Positions 49,450 through 60,868 of a stretch of 64,000 nucleotides of DNA are shown piece after piece; the stretch's first letter is position 1, and every line of letters starts with the position of its first letter. The position numbers and the translations under genes were made by a program. Source of the stretch: Parus major (lineage: Eukaryota > Chordata > Aves > Passeriformes > Paridae); the NCBI RefSeq assembly GCF_001522545.3, contig NC_031768.1:87852431-87916430 (forward strand), given 5' to 3'. The notes under the pieces were generated by a model, which saw nothing but the letters and a program-made list of their open reading frames with translations, searched no databases and had not been told where the DNA came from.

Positions 49450-52400
49450 TCATGTTTTTTCTCTTTCTAACGTGAAACATCTTTTAATTGCTCTTTTGGT
49501 ATTGAATGAAAATAGTGCAAAACTATCAATAATACAATGAAAAAATGTTAGATGGCAATATATGCAGGGGCCCTTCAGTTTCCCACATATTTATGACTGA
49601 CTTTCTTTTAATAGAAAACTTTTTTTTTCTTTCAATGTACAGATATAGAATAAAAACACTTGAAAGCAAAGAGTGAAATTGGATCTCATTAAAACATGGA
49701 GTTAGTGAAATGGTGACAGATGGGCCCTGCTGGGAAGGAGAAGATCGTTGAACGAGACTGGGATAAGTTAGTGACTTTGCAATTATAAAGCATGTGGCTT
49801 TGTAATTTCTAACCCCCAGTTCTGCAAAATAATCAGTGCAGTTGGGCCCATATGCCTGCAGGGAGGCTCATTGAGACAGGCACGAAGATCTGCATAGAGG
49901 AACAGGGGACATGCAGATATTCCAAAACACAGCTGCAAGGGAGTGAATCTCTCTCTTTTCCAGCCAAATTTTAATCTGCCCTCTCCAGAATGGAAGAACG
50001 CTTCACTATGAAATATGAACTTGATTTTCACACTCTTCTGTAGCGCTCACCAGACTAGGGATGGAATTTTAAGAAAAACATGACCCTTTCAAACATCGAT
50101 TGATCTGCCACTGTTAAATGTTGTCCATCTCAGTATGCTTGTGCCCATGGGTGACAGCTTTTTCTAATTATGTTTCAAAGAGGACTCTGACTTGTTTTTT
50201 ATTATGTTGAAAATCTTTATCTTGACTCATTTCTGTAATAAACTTCTGGCACCGAGAAGCTATAATTTATTTACTTAGAAATTTCTCATCTCTATTATCG
50301 TAAAGATGTCTTAACAATCCTATTTTTAGGATTGCACAAATGGGGCATAAATCCTGTTTTTCTTTTAAAGCAGATTGTGTTAGGATGTCGAACATCAAAT
50401 GTGTGAGATTTGTGTCCATCTGAATGATCAGCTTGGTTTTTATTTCCAGGGACAAGCTCAGCCATCAAATCCCACCATATGCAAAACCACACCACAAAGC
50501 AGGTGATATATTTGTTATGCAAGCTCTTCCATGCATTTAATAAGCTGCAATAATTCAGGGATGGTCTTCCCAGTGCACACTACAGGCAACTATTTGGTTT
50601 CAAAGTTTTGAAGCTGTGCAGCTGTTGGCTTTTTTTCTGACTACCCCTGGAAAACTTATTTTCACTTTTAAGCCAAAGAATGGCATTACTGCCGCTGATT
50701 CCAATACACACTCAAAGATATCACATTTTCATTTACAATCTGATATTTATGCCCATTTTGTGTCTCTGTAGAGAAGTTGCCATGAGTAAGTTCAGTTTTC
50801 ATAGCTGCAAATTTTCTGCTGTTGTCTAATACACTTTCATGGTTCCCAAATTTCTTTTTGATGTGCAAGTCCTTTCATGCCTTAGGGAAGCACAGAAGAA
50901 AGCATGGAAGTACTTGAAACATTAATAAATAGGTGCTGGGGGCTGATATTATGGGCCAACTGGGTGTAGGAGGAGCTGGTGTCTTAGTGATGAATCAGAA
51001 ATGCTAGGAGAGGGGGAAGGCATGTCAGGAAAGATTGGGAAGATGCAAAGCTTGAAGTGACACAGCAAGGACAATCACTCACAAAGAAAATGCCTTTCCA
51101 GAAGCACTCTGAATGGACATGAAAGGTGCAATACTGCTTTTTTCAGAATCAGAGACAAGGAAGCATGACAATACCTAGGTGGAATAGTTTGGCTGAGGTG
51201 ATGGATCAGAAAGTTCATATCTTTGATATGTTACACAGAAAAAACTCAGCAAGGCGTGAGTCAGAAGTTGGATTTGAGGACATAAGGAGAATTCAGAGCA
51301 GGAGACCTTACAAGGGATGTAGGTCTGAATTAGGAGAAGAGTGTGTTCTCACCTCAACTGAAATTGGAAAGAGGAGAATGAGATTAGGACAGCACTAATC
51401 ATCCTGCTGTAGCTGGATTAAGGATGAACAAGGCTAGTCTTCCTCATAAAGTTATAGGGTAAGGGTTGCTTGGAACAAAATGGGATCTGAATTGCAAAGG
51501 TCGATTTGTGATAATTATTTTGATAGAAATAATAGTAAAATGTATGTTTACATACATCCAGCAACACAGAGAGGAGGATGTAGAGAGCAGGGCAGTGGGC
51601 CAAAGACCAAAGATTTGTGGCAAAGCTTGGCTGAGGGTAAAGTCTTTTTCAGAGAAGCTGTGTTTGGAGGGATAGAGGGAAAAACATAAAGACAGTCACA
51701 GGAGCCTCTAGTGAGTCTAGAGTCTAGGTTTCATAAAGAATGTGCTCTTGGGACCCCAGTCACCATTGAGACCAGGAGAATATGAATGTTATTTCAAGCT
51801 ACATCAGATTTTCCATGGAACCTGGAAAGACTGGACAGTTTTGGAGAGAAACTGAAGAAGAGGCTTCACAAATAATGAATCCAGATTGTGTGCCCGAACT
51901 GTGATGCTAGAAAGGATCACTGCAGTTTCAAGAAGACAGAAATAGTACATTGATATGGATCTGTACTTCTACAAGACTTACTTTGTGTACCTTTGAAAAA
52001 TGTGAACTGCTGTAATAGCTTTCCAGAAATGTTGGCTTGTGGAAATACAGTGACTTTAGTACTGATGATCAAGCACTTTTGGACCTCAAGTTCCCAGTTA
52101 CATTAGCAATTGATCAAAGTCAAGGCAGTGAGTACAGGAATTCCTGGTTCTTGTGAAAACCTTCAGGTTTCAGCTCAGGACACTTTCTGAGAGTTTTCTG
52201 GGCATCTGTGATAAAATACTAATAGATGCAAAATCTATATAGTGAAGCACAGGCTCACAAAACCCAACTCATTCAATATCATTCTATATTTGATGTTGTT
52301 CAGCTACAGAGTAACACCACTGCAGCGTGGAAAATCACTGGCAAACTTACAGGGATATGCATATTACCCAAAATGACAGAACCAAAGGATGAAAAATTAC

Positions 52401-54220
52401 TATTAGACTTCGGTAAAAAGTAAGGAAGTCAAAACAAGCACAAAATTGTAGAAGTACAAAACTTCATCATGGTTTAGACACAGACATTTTACAATTTGGA
52501 AAGGTCATCATAAACTAAAAAACCTGCAGAAATGTCACTTTCTTCCAATAAGCTAAACACAAAGAAACATTTTATAGAGAAATTGGAACCTTCTGCTTAG
52601 TCTTTTAAAGTAAAGGAAAAACTAGCAGTTGGCAGAGAAGAGTGAAGCAAAGGGCAAAAAGACTGAAGAACAAAAGTCTCCATGGACTCATCTTTGTTTT
52701 CTAGACTATGTGTAAAAGTAATTTAACAAGTGAAGACATGAACATATTTGAAGATAATTTACTTTACCAGATCAAAACTAGAAGACAGTTGAAATGGCCA
52801 GCAGACCAGTTGAAGCATGTTGGTCCCATTCTAACATTAAATGTTGGGTTTAGTTGCTGTACTGACTGGAGTGCGTTGTAGTATCATTGATAATACAGCT
52901 CTTTCTGTACATCCTCTCTTTGGTATCTCTGTCCCACACTGGCTTTTTGGGTTTTGTCACCTCATGGCAGTTTCTCACTTTATTCTTCACCAGTGCAAGA
53001 TGACTGAGCAAGGCCCAGCTGTCTGCTGCAGGGCATTGTCACGGGTCCTCTTTGTAGAAAACAGAGAAGAGGAAGCAAAATCAGTCAATGGAAGAATTTA
53101 GCTGGGTGGAGAGATGGGAAAGGCCAACATCTCTGATATGGTACACAGTAAGATCCAGCAAGATGGGATTCATAGCTTGGTTGTGAAGACATAGCATAGA
53201 AGTTAAACTTGTCAAGGTCTCCTTTACCTTGAGCAGTTAACTTCAACTAACTTGATTTGCCCTAAGTGTTCATTAATCTGGATTTTTTTGACACACCCAC
53301 ACCTGTGCCACTATATTGACTCTCAGGGTATTTTTTGTTAGCTCAGCTGCTTTCCTTCCCTGGAAACCTCCCAAAGTAACCTTTCTTGAGGGCTTAATTT
53401 TCACAGTAAACCACACTCAGATGAGAAGCTGAGGACTAATCATTATTAATTCAGCATGTCTAGTTGGACTCAGACTTCTTTTTCCACAGGCCAGCATAAT
53501 TCCACAAATACAAAACATATAAAGCAAAGTATAAGCCAGAAAACAAACCTAAATGCCTGAGATTGCTTCTGTCAAACCTGCATTGCTCAGATTCCAGCTG
53601 CTGTGACAGGGACCAAAGGGCACCCCACTCAGGGGCATCGGCAGCATTTGTGGTACTTGAAACCACTCTTGGCTCTGTGTCTGCTTCATCTACCTGCAGG
53701 ACATGTCTCAGTGCTTTCTCTCTCACTCTCTTTGTGTATTTACACCTCTAGGTGGGATTCCTGTTCCTTCTGGAGCTTGTCTCAGCAGGAAGGTTTCCTG
53801 CAGGGAGCAGAAAAGCCTGCTGCTTCAGTTCAGTTCTCACCCTGTCACTCCTACCTGAACCTGGGGTTGCCGCCTTGCACCTGGGAAGTCCTCTCCAGCC
53901 CAGTTAGCTTTACTTCGGCAGGCTGAGCTGACCTGTGCTCTCCCCTGCCTTTATACTTCCTTGGCTGTGATTCAGATTTGGCTGCCAGGTTCACTAAACA
54001 GACCGGCCTCCATAATCTGGGAGTACCTGAGTCTCCAGCTTGTCAAACCTTTAAAATGTGGAAGACACCTTACTCTGAAAAAAGCTGCAGGTGCGGCTCA
54101 TCTCCCAAATTTATGAACTTACTTTTTTTCTGTGATGTTCACGGAATCTGGTTCCTGCAGCTTCCCTGACCAGGCCTTTCCTTCACCTTTCCTTTTGCTT
54201 TTGCATCAAAGTCTGTACAT
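49450..54220. other. Intergenic, nothing recognised
   Basis: No exon with family wording is visible. The minus-strand frame at 53,460-53,726 begins only at a GTG and ends with a hydrophobic stretch, but nothing else supports it. Confidence 0.55.
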
Positions 54221-54224
54221 GGGG

Positions 54225-54660
54225 TCTTGTCTTATGCCCAGGATGACTTCGTGGAGATGCTCTAGTCCAACCCCCCTGCCAAGGCAGGGTCACCAGGAGC
54301 GAAGAGGTTACCAGGTGCAAATAATAGAACAGGAATGCGTCCAGTTGGGCTTTCAATGTCTTCAGAGAGGGAAACTCCACAGATCTCAGCCTGTTCCAGC
54401 GCTCTGCCACCCTCAGAGTAAAGAAGTTCTTCCTCCAGTTGAGGAACACTTCTCGTGTTTAAGTTCGTGGCTCCTCGCCCTGTGGCTGGGCACCAGAGGA
54501 AAGAGCCTGGCACCATCCTCTTGTCACCCACCCTTGAGATATTTATGTGCGTTAATGAGATCCCCTCTCAGCCTTCTCTAAACAAAACAGGCCCAGATCC
54601 CTCGTAAGACGCTCGTAAGATGCTGAGGAGACGCTCCAGTCCCCTCAACATCTTCGCGGC
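54225..54660 (-). mobile_element. CR1 LINE fragment abutting the MAN1A2 CpG island
   Basis: The minus strand reads FLNWRKNFFTLRVAERWNRL and related CR1 ORF2 C-terminal words. On the plus strand the copy shows GATGCTCTAGTCCAACCCCCCTGCCAAGGCAGGGTCACCAGG and later GAGATCCCCTCTCAGCCTTCTCTAAACAAAACAGGCCCAG. It lies in antisense to MAN1A2 and stops within about 50 bases of the CpG-rich zone. Confidence 0.88.
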
Positions 54661-54761
54661 CTCCCATGGGCCCTCTCCCGTAGCTGCCTGTCCCAGCGCT
54701 GTTTCCCCACCCACACGCGCGGGTTCCGCTCCCGGCCCCGCTCCCGCTCCCCGCGGGGACC

Positions 54762-54826
54762 GCGCCGGCCCCGCCCCCTCCCCGCCCCTTCCCCGCCCCT
54801 TCTCCGCCCCCTCTCCGCCCCCGGGC
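54762..54826. promoter_or_regulatory. Array of GC boxes (Sp1/KLF sites)
   Basis: The plus strand repeats CCGCCCC five to six times, spaced about 10-12 bases (CCCCGCCCCTTC type units). Read on the minus strand it is a run of GGGGCGG boxes, the Sp/KLF recognition core. It lies about 540-600 bases upstream of the MAN1A2 ATG. Confidence 0.6.
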
Positions 54827-54837
54827 CCCGGCCGCGC

Positions 54838-54880
54838 CCCGCGCGCGTGCGCCGCCCGCCGCCGCCGCGCAGGCGCCGTG
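54838..54880. promoter_or_regulatory. Two NRF1-like palindromic motifs
   Basis: GCGCGTGCGC and, about 25 bases on, GCGCAGGCGC match the NRF1 half-site pattern GCGCNNGCGC. NRF1 sites in CpG-island promoters usually lie close to the transcription start, so initiation may occur near here. This would make the MAN1A2 leader about 0.5 kb. Confidence 0.45.
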
Positions 54881-55255
54881 AGGGCGGGCAGAGGGTCCGG
54901 AGCGGGACCGGCGCGGCGGCCGCTCCCGGTGTCGTTCTCAGCGGGGCCCCGGCGCGGCCAGGGGGATGCGCCTCAGCCCGGCCCGGACAAGGGGACGTGG
55001 GTGGAGCGACGCCGCGCGCCAGGCCGGGCTCCCGGCTCCCCGCTGCCGCTCGTCCCGCAGCCCCGCGGCCGCGGAGCTCGGGGAGCGTCGCTGACCGGAG
55101 TCGCTCGCTCGGGCCCGGCTGGTCCCGCGGCGAGGGAAGGGGGCGCGCAGGTAGCGGGGCGACCGCGCCCCGGCCCGAACCCCCGTGGGGGCGGGGGCCG
55201 TCGGGGCGGCCCGGCCTCCCCCCTGCCCTCCCTTCCCCCGGCGCCCGCGGGGAGG

Positions 55256-55327
55256 ATGATGATGGTGCAGCCGCCCGCAGCCCCCGAGGCGGGCCGGGGC
55301 CGCCCTCCGCAGGGGCTGAGGGGATGA
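55256..55327 (+). other. Upstream ORF 1 in the MAN1A2 leader
   Basis: Three consecutive ATGs (ATGATGATG) open a 23-codon frame starting MMMVQPPAAPEAGRG and ending at TGA, 33 bases before the MAN1A2 start. It overlaps the next uORF by four bases (ATGA). Its presence in the mRNA depends on the transcription start lying upstream, which the GC-box and NRF1-like motifs suggest. Confidence 0.55.
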
Positions 55328-55353
55328 GCCGTGCCCCGCCGGGGGGTCGCTAG
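55324..55353 (+). other. Upstream ORF 2 in the MAN1A2 leader
   Basis: This nine-codon frame, MSRAPPGGR, starts inside the stop of uORF 1 (ATGA overlap) and ends at TAG seven bases before the MAN1A2 ATG. The short distance leaves little room for ordinary reinitiation, so main-frame translation would depend on leaky scanning. Confidence 0.5.
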
Positions 55354-55360
55354 CGGAAGG

Positions 55361-55668
55361 ATGACCACTCCCGCCCTGCTGCCGCTCTCCGGGCGGAGGC
55401 TGCCCCCGCTGAACCTGGGGGCCTCCGCCTTCCCGCACCACAGGGCTACCTTGAGACTCTCCGAAAAATTTATCCTGCTCCTTATTCTTAGTGCCTTCAT
55501 CACCCTGTGCTTCGGGGCGTTCTTCTTCCTCCCCGACTCCTCGAAGCATAAGCGCTTTGACCTGGGCTTGGAGGATGTGCTCATTCCCCACGTGGACACC
55601 AGCAAAGGGGGCAAGAACCTCGGCGGCTTCCTTATCCACGGGCAAGGGCACGACGAGCACCGGCACAG
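55361..55668 (+). CDS. MAN1A2: MAN1A2 exon 1, Golgi alpha-1,2-mannosidase IB, N-terminal part
   Basis: MAN1A2 is a GH47 type II membrane enzyme of the Golgi that trims alpha-1,2-mannose from Man9-8GlcNAc2 N-glycans on the way to complex glycans. This exon encodes 102 residues plus a split codon, starting MTTPALLPLSGRRLPPLNLG. Residues 1-36 are the cytosolic tail. Residues about 37-58 (FILLLILSAFITLCFGAFFF) are the signal anchor, followed by DSSKHKRFDLGLEDVLIPHV of the luminal stem. The wording is nearly identical to mammalian MAN1A2 and distinct from MAN1A1. The ATG has A at -3; a GTG upstream in frame is not used. The exon ends CGGCACAG|GTGGGT in phase 2. The catalytic (alpha/alpha)7 barrel exons are beyond the window. 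Confidence 0.97.
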
Positions 55669-58600
55669 GTGGGTGCCTCGCTCGCCGGCAAGGGAGCGGG
55701 ACTGGGTGACAGGGAGATCCCTTGAATTAGGTCCTTCCCGCACTGCTGTCCCTCCTCTCACCGACATCCTCGTGTCTCCCCGACGTGTATCAACTTCTGA
55801 GCGCTAGCCTTGTGTCCTCCAGCTGCCATATATAGCTGTGGCTCCATGTTGCCTTCCCCAGTGTGAATTTTGCCTTCTGGCGAGTGAGAACTGGGAGGGC
55901 AAATACGAGGTGTCCTCCAGCGACTGATTTATTTTCTCACCCTAGCCAGTTCCATGCATCAGCCATGGAAAGAAGGGGGTTAAGTTATGGTATTTGCGAA
56001 GACAGTGTAAGTGACTGAAAAACTGCCGCATCTCTTCTGTAGCTATTATGTGCTTACTCAAAACAGCTGCTTGTTGCTGAATAGTGCACAAGAACTTTGA
56101 TCTGAAAAAGACTTCATGCTGTGATCCAGAGGCTGTCAGCCTATGACGTGCAGGGCACAGAACTAGTGCAGATGGCACAATTGCCTTTTTCTGGCCCTTA
56201 AAATCACTTGCTCTAATGTTAATCCAGACGACTGAAGGTGCCGGTGGCTGAGTTTCCTTAATTGTATTTGCCAGCATAAAGAAATCACAGATAAAATATA
56301 AAATAAGAGTATCAAGGGTAGATATGCTGTATCAACAGCTTTTTGGGGCCACCTGAAGCTTTGTGTGGTGCAAGCCTCTAAATGTTCAGGACTGGATCAT
56401 GTGAAGTTAAGCATTGAAAACAGAGGTAAAAAAACCTTGAAAAATGATTACACAGTATATTTGCTTCTAACATACTTCAGTTGCCTAAATCCTACCCTGC
56501 TGCCTGGATCTTAATGAAGCTGACAGATCTCTCTTCACTGTCAGAGATGTGTTAAAATATGATGATGGGTGATAAAATACCTGCATTTCCATACTCAAAT
56601 TAGTAATACAAGGAATTTTAAAGAAAGGTTTCTTAGACTGATAGTGTTCCTTTGAAAACATCTTAAAATGTATCTTACTGGCATAAAAATTATTTAAAGG
56701 TTATTTGTATGAGATTAAAAGGAGTTGGTTTAATCTACTTCTTTTTATTTTTCTGTTATGAGTTATAAAGAATACGTGAATACTACGGTATTTTTCCTTA
56801 AGGCTGTTGGATGTCTTGGGGCACTCAACATGAGCCCTTTCTCCCTATCTGAAAAGGCATGGGTACTTAATATTCAGCAAGGACTTATTTTGTCTATGAT
56901 GTTAATTGCTGGTGTGGTTAAACGCTGCATTAAACATAGGTTTAGACAGTGTCTAATATGCCTTTGAAGTTCTTGTCTTTCACTGTGTGTGTTTATTTTT
57001 TTTTTTGTGTGTGATCTTATTTCTTAGCTTCCCCAGTCCCTGTGGCACATGCAGTCAAATCAGTTTCTAAAATATAGGGCAGATGAAACAAAAAGAAGAG
57101 TTCAGAAATGTTCAGAACTCCAACTGTGGCTGTTGTACCTTGTGTTGCCCAGTAGATGGGCTGTAGAAAAAAGGAGTCTGTTGATAGTGATAGTTCATAT
57201 GAATCCTTTCCAGATTCCCTCTTTTAGTCACTGAGGCCACAGTTTTAGGAATGAAGTACATACTTCTTTGTGTGTCACATGTAGATAAGCAGTAGCTTAC
57301 AACTGTCAGAGCTAAATGTATTTTGGCTGTTTGGGACCCATTCTTAAACAAGGTGTTTATCCTGGTTATCAGTTAGCTGTGCTGTGGTTCCTGTATTGCT
57401 ATGACACCTCACACCTGCCCTCCATCCAAAATTTCCCTGTCATGTTCATTTTTTGAGCTGTTATTTGAGCAGGAGTAGTTATTATTCCTGTTGTTTTAGC
57501 TTTGCAAACCAGGCATATCTTAACTACTCAAAATGCCTGCCTGCTTAACCTGCTTGTAAGACCCCTGTGTGAATGTCACAATATTCATTGTGAAGCAAGG
57601 GTATGTGCTTTGCTTTTGAAGCAACTTCTTTGGCTGATTACTACAGTTTTACCAATGGGCTATTTGCCATCAGCTTGGGGCTGATGTGGTTGTTTACCAT
57701 AATGGAAAATACATGCTGCCATTTTCCTCACTGAGTTCTTGTTCCTGGATTGCAGGGACATAGACAGATGGTATTTTGAGAAAGTGTAGGATCTTCAGTG
57801 GTGAGCTCTAGATTACTTATTGTCTCAGTTTGGGATGGAAAAATTTGTTCTGCTTACTATCAAGGGGCAAAGTCAAGTATCAGCTACTTTGTAAGTGTTG
57901 TTTTTTGGGTGAGGCAGAGGAGTTACGGCACAAAAGATCAAGAGAAATTAACGTACTCCTAATATATGAAGGAGGATGCAGTCTAAGATGTGAGATGGGA
58001 GGATGGATTGACAAGCTGTATTTCGAGAAATTGAGGGGCTTCAGAACTAATTGGATCAAAGGTCATTCATATGTAGTATACACTTGATTATGAAATGACA
58101 GATGATTTGATTTAGTCACTAAAAAGGAAAGTGTTTCTTCTGTGAATGCTGGTATTGATGTCTATCAAATGATAAAACACACATCTTATTAAACTGCTCC
58201 CTTGGTATATAGGCTGTAATATTTTAATGCTCATTTTGCCTTACTCAAATCTTGTAGGCTACTGGAAAATATTTCTATTTCTGTCTTCTAGAAAAATGCA
58301 GTGGTGTAGGTAGAAAATCATCATAACAACCATACTTTAGTGTTGGGTGTGCAAACAATGGTTCCCACTGGACTTCCTCTGTATTCCTTGCATTGCTTTC
58401 CCACCTCTTCCCCTGGGCACCCTTGACATTCTTGAGTGCTTTTATTTTTATTGTTACAGTGGTTACCCCTTGCTGACATTAACTTTACATCTTCTATTAA
58501 ATTGTTTTCTTTACTGCTCCTGTCCCTCTTTTACCCTTCCAGGCAGAAAAATGAGGAGGGGGGGAAGCCCTACTCCCTTCCTGATGGTCTAAAATATTTA

Positions 58601-60854
58601 TTCAAGAATTGAAATGTTCTTGCCTATCTCCAGAGAAAAACACATTTCTTCTAAGAAGATGGTTAAAATCTGGACTAAAACTGCAATTTGTGTTTGGGAA
58701 ATGGATGGGCTGTATTGCAAGGTAATACTCACTTTCAGCTGTTCATTTCATCTGTAAGCTCTTCCTGCAGGGTAGTGCTTGGGGAATAATGTTGGGAAGG
58801 TGTAACAGAATTTTTTTTCTTTGAGAAGAGAAAGGATTAGTCCAGGACTTGGGAAGATACATGCATACATACAGTTTTAAAAAATCAATTTCACTTCCTG
58901 AAGATGCATTTCTTTCCATTTCTAATAGGATATTGCACAGATTCTGGAATGAGAGCTGCATGGTTTTGCAGGCACATCTTGCCAAACAAACTTATGTAGC
59001 ACCCAAAATTTGTTACATGATTTTAGATAACTGTAATTTTTACCAAACTTCTGCATCTCTTGCCGCACAAAGATACTTAAGGTGTTTCTTACTATCCAGT
59101 TACTTTTCAAGCATGTGTGGTATTTCATTCTTCAATACTAGATTTAAAAGATAGCTCTGGAAGTAAACCAAAACATTCTTATAGCTTCTTTGCATCTCAT
59201 GCAAATGAGTGAGAATGCAAATACCCTGTAATCTCCTTGATTTCTCAGTTTTTAAAAATAAGATTATCTGCAATATGAAAATTGAGAAGACTTGTTTCTT
59301 TAATGATGTGTCAAAGCAGCTGCTCGCTGTATTACTTGACAAAAGCTAAAGCCATTTCTGTGGTGAAAGTACATTAATCTTAGAGGCAACGAATAATGTA
59401 ATTTTATGAACTCTTAGCTACTTTGTAGCAGCATTTGGACTGCTGCTGGGCAAACAGTTCAATCCTTCAGAACTTGTGAAGATGTAGCTTCAGCTGCTGA
59501 ATTCCTGTGTATCACTTCAAGTCAACATTTCTGTCTTGTGTTTAAAAGAAACAGCTCACCAACCCTGAAGTCGTCAGGTTGACAGCTGCTGCTGCTATTA
59601 CAAGTGCCCACCTCAATGTCCTTGGCCTTTGTGTGGCAGTGAGTATAAATCCATTTAAATCATGCTTTTGACTCTGTTTCTGGAATGCTGAGGAATACTG
59701 ATTGCTGTGTTATGCAAAGATGGAAGCTCTGCAGTCTGATACAAGTTGTGGGCCAGCAGCTGTATGGCAATAGTCTAAAAGTGCTCTTTCTTCTGTTGCT
59801 CAGTATGTGGTTGTCTCTGGTAGTAGCAGCTGCTGTCTCTACTCTTAGGAGGTGAAAGTAAAAACCTATTCTGAGGTGCTTTTGGTTTTAATCTCTTCTA
59901 ATGTCTACGTTTTTTTTTAAAGAAACTTGAAAAGCTTAGTATGCTTCTTTTGAATCCCTTTATCTTCTCTCATCTATATGACTTAATTAGCTATAGTAAA
60001 AGTGGGCAGATGAGATAATTTAGCTTCTATTACTCAGTGGGATCACTGTCTTCTGTCATCCTCTGCCATGCCATCAGATATAAAAGTGCATAAAACTCTT
60101 TGCTCTTCCTTTCCAGCTTTACTTGAGGCACAGTTCATTAATGAAATGAAGAGTATTTGCTATTGTGATTCAGGGAACCTGTTTTTTTCCCTTGAAAAAT
60201 CAGGAGCTACTCTAGTGCCTGCATCCCAACTCCTACTCCACTCAGTTTTTCAGTGCATGACATTGAGCCTGTCTTCAGAGCAGACTCCCCACAGTCACTC
60301 TGAATTGTGGGCACTGATATTAGGCTGAGATGCTTGATCTAGAAGCAAGGATTTTGTGGAGTGCCACATTCAGGAAATGCAAGTCCTCATGGTGACACCT
60401 CTGGAGCCAGTGAGGGCAGGATAGTGTGTTCCAAATCAGGCTTCAGAAATATCACGAATGGTTAGGGTGAAGTTGAGGTGTCTGGTGGTAGTCTTCAGCT
60501 GCTGAAGCTTTTGCAAGAATACTGACCCTCTTTATTTGAAGACTTTTCTCAGCTAGAGCTTTTAGGAGCCACATGTTATTCTTTTCTCTGGAGCCTGTGT
60601 TGAGAAGAGACTTGAGAGATGATGCTGGTGCTTGAAGAATTATGGGAGTTTGATGTCTTCTGGAGTGCCCACATTATTACCTTAAGTTTAATCGGGGTTT
60701 TTCCTGAAGTTTTACTGGGCAGTAGGAGAGGTGCCCTCTTGCATTATATCTAAGGGTCTGCTGAAATTAGCACTTTATGTTGTAGGCTGAGAAATGCTTT
60801 CAACTTTGAAATACAAAATGCATATTCTAGACCATCTGTTTAGATGTCCTCCCT

Positions 60855-60868
60855 CCTCCCCCCCCCCC
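60855..60868 (+). repeat. Poly-C run
   Basis: About 12 consecutive C within a CCTCCC-rich stretch in MAN1A2 intron 1. Confidence 0.85.

Larger units (their letters stand above)
54700..55700. promoter_or_regulatory. CpG island covering MAN1A2 promoter, leader and exon 1
   Basis: GC content and CpG density rise sharply near 54,700 and fall again after about 55,700, in an otherwise AT-rich window. The island contains the GC-box array and two NRF1-like motifs upstream, the uORFs, and all of exon 1. There is no TATA box where one would be needed, so a dispersed, housekeeping-type start is expected. The exact transcription start cannot be read. Confidence 0.9.

Noticed and set aside
53460..53726. 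88-codon minus-strand frame with a hydrophobic end
   Set aside because: Starts only at GTG and no ATG or convincing splice acceptor lies nearby.
54620..55327. 235-codon plus-strand frame upstream of MAN1A2
   Set aside because: It comes from stop-poor, CpG-island GC-rich DNA; composition is Pro/Arg/Ala/Gly without family wording and it starts inside a CR1 edge.
54938..55767. Two minus-strand frames of 242 and 264 codons across MAN1A2 exon 1
   Set aside because: Shadows of the GC-rich exon and leader; the plus-strand MAN1A2 frame explains the sequence.
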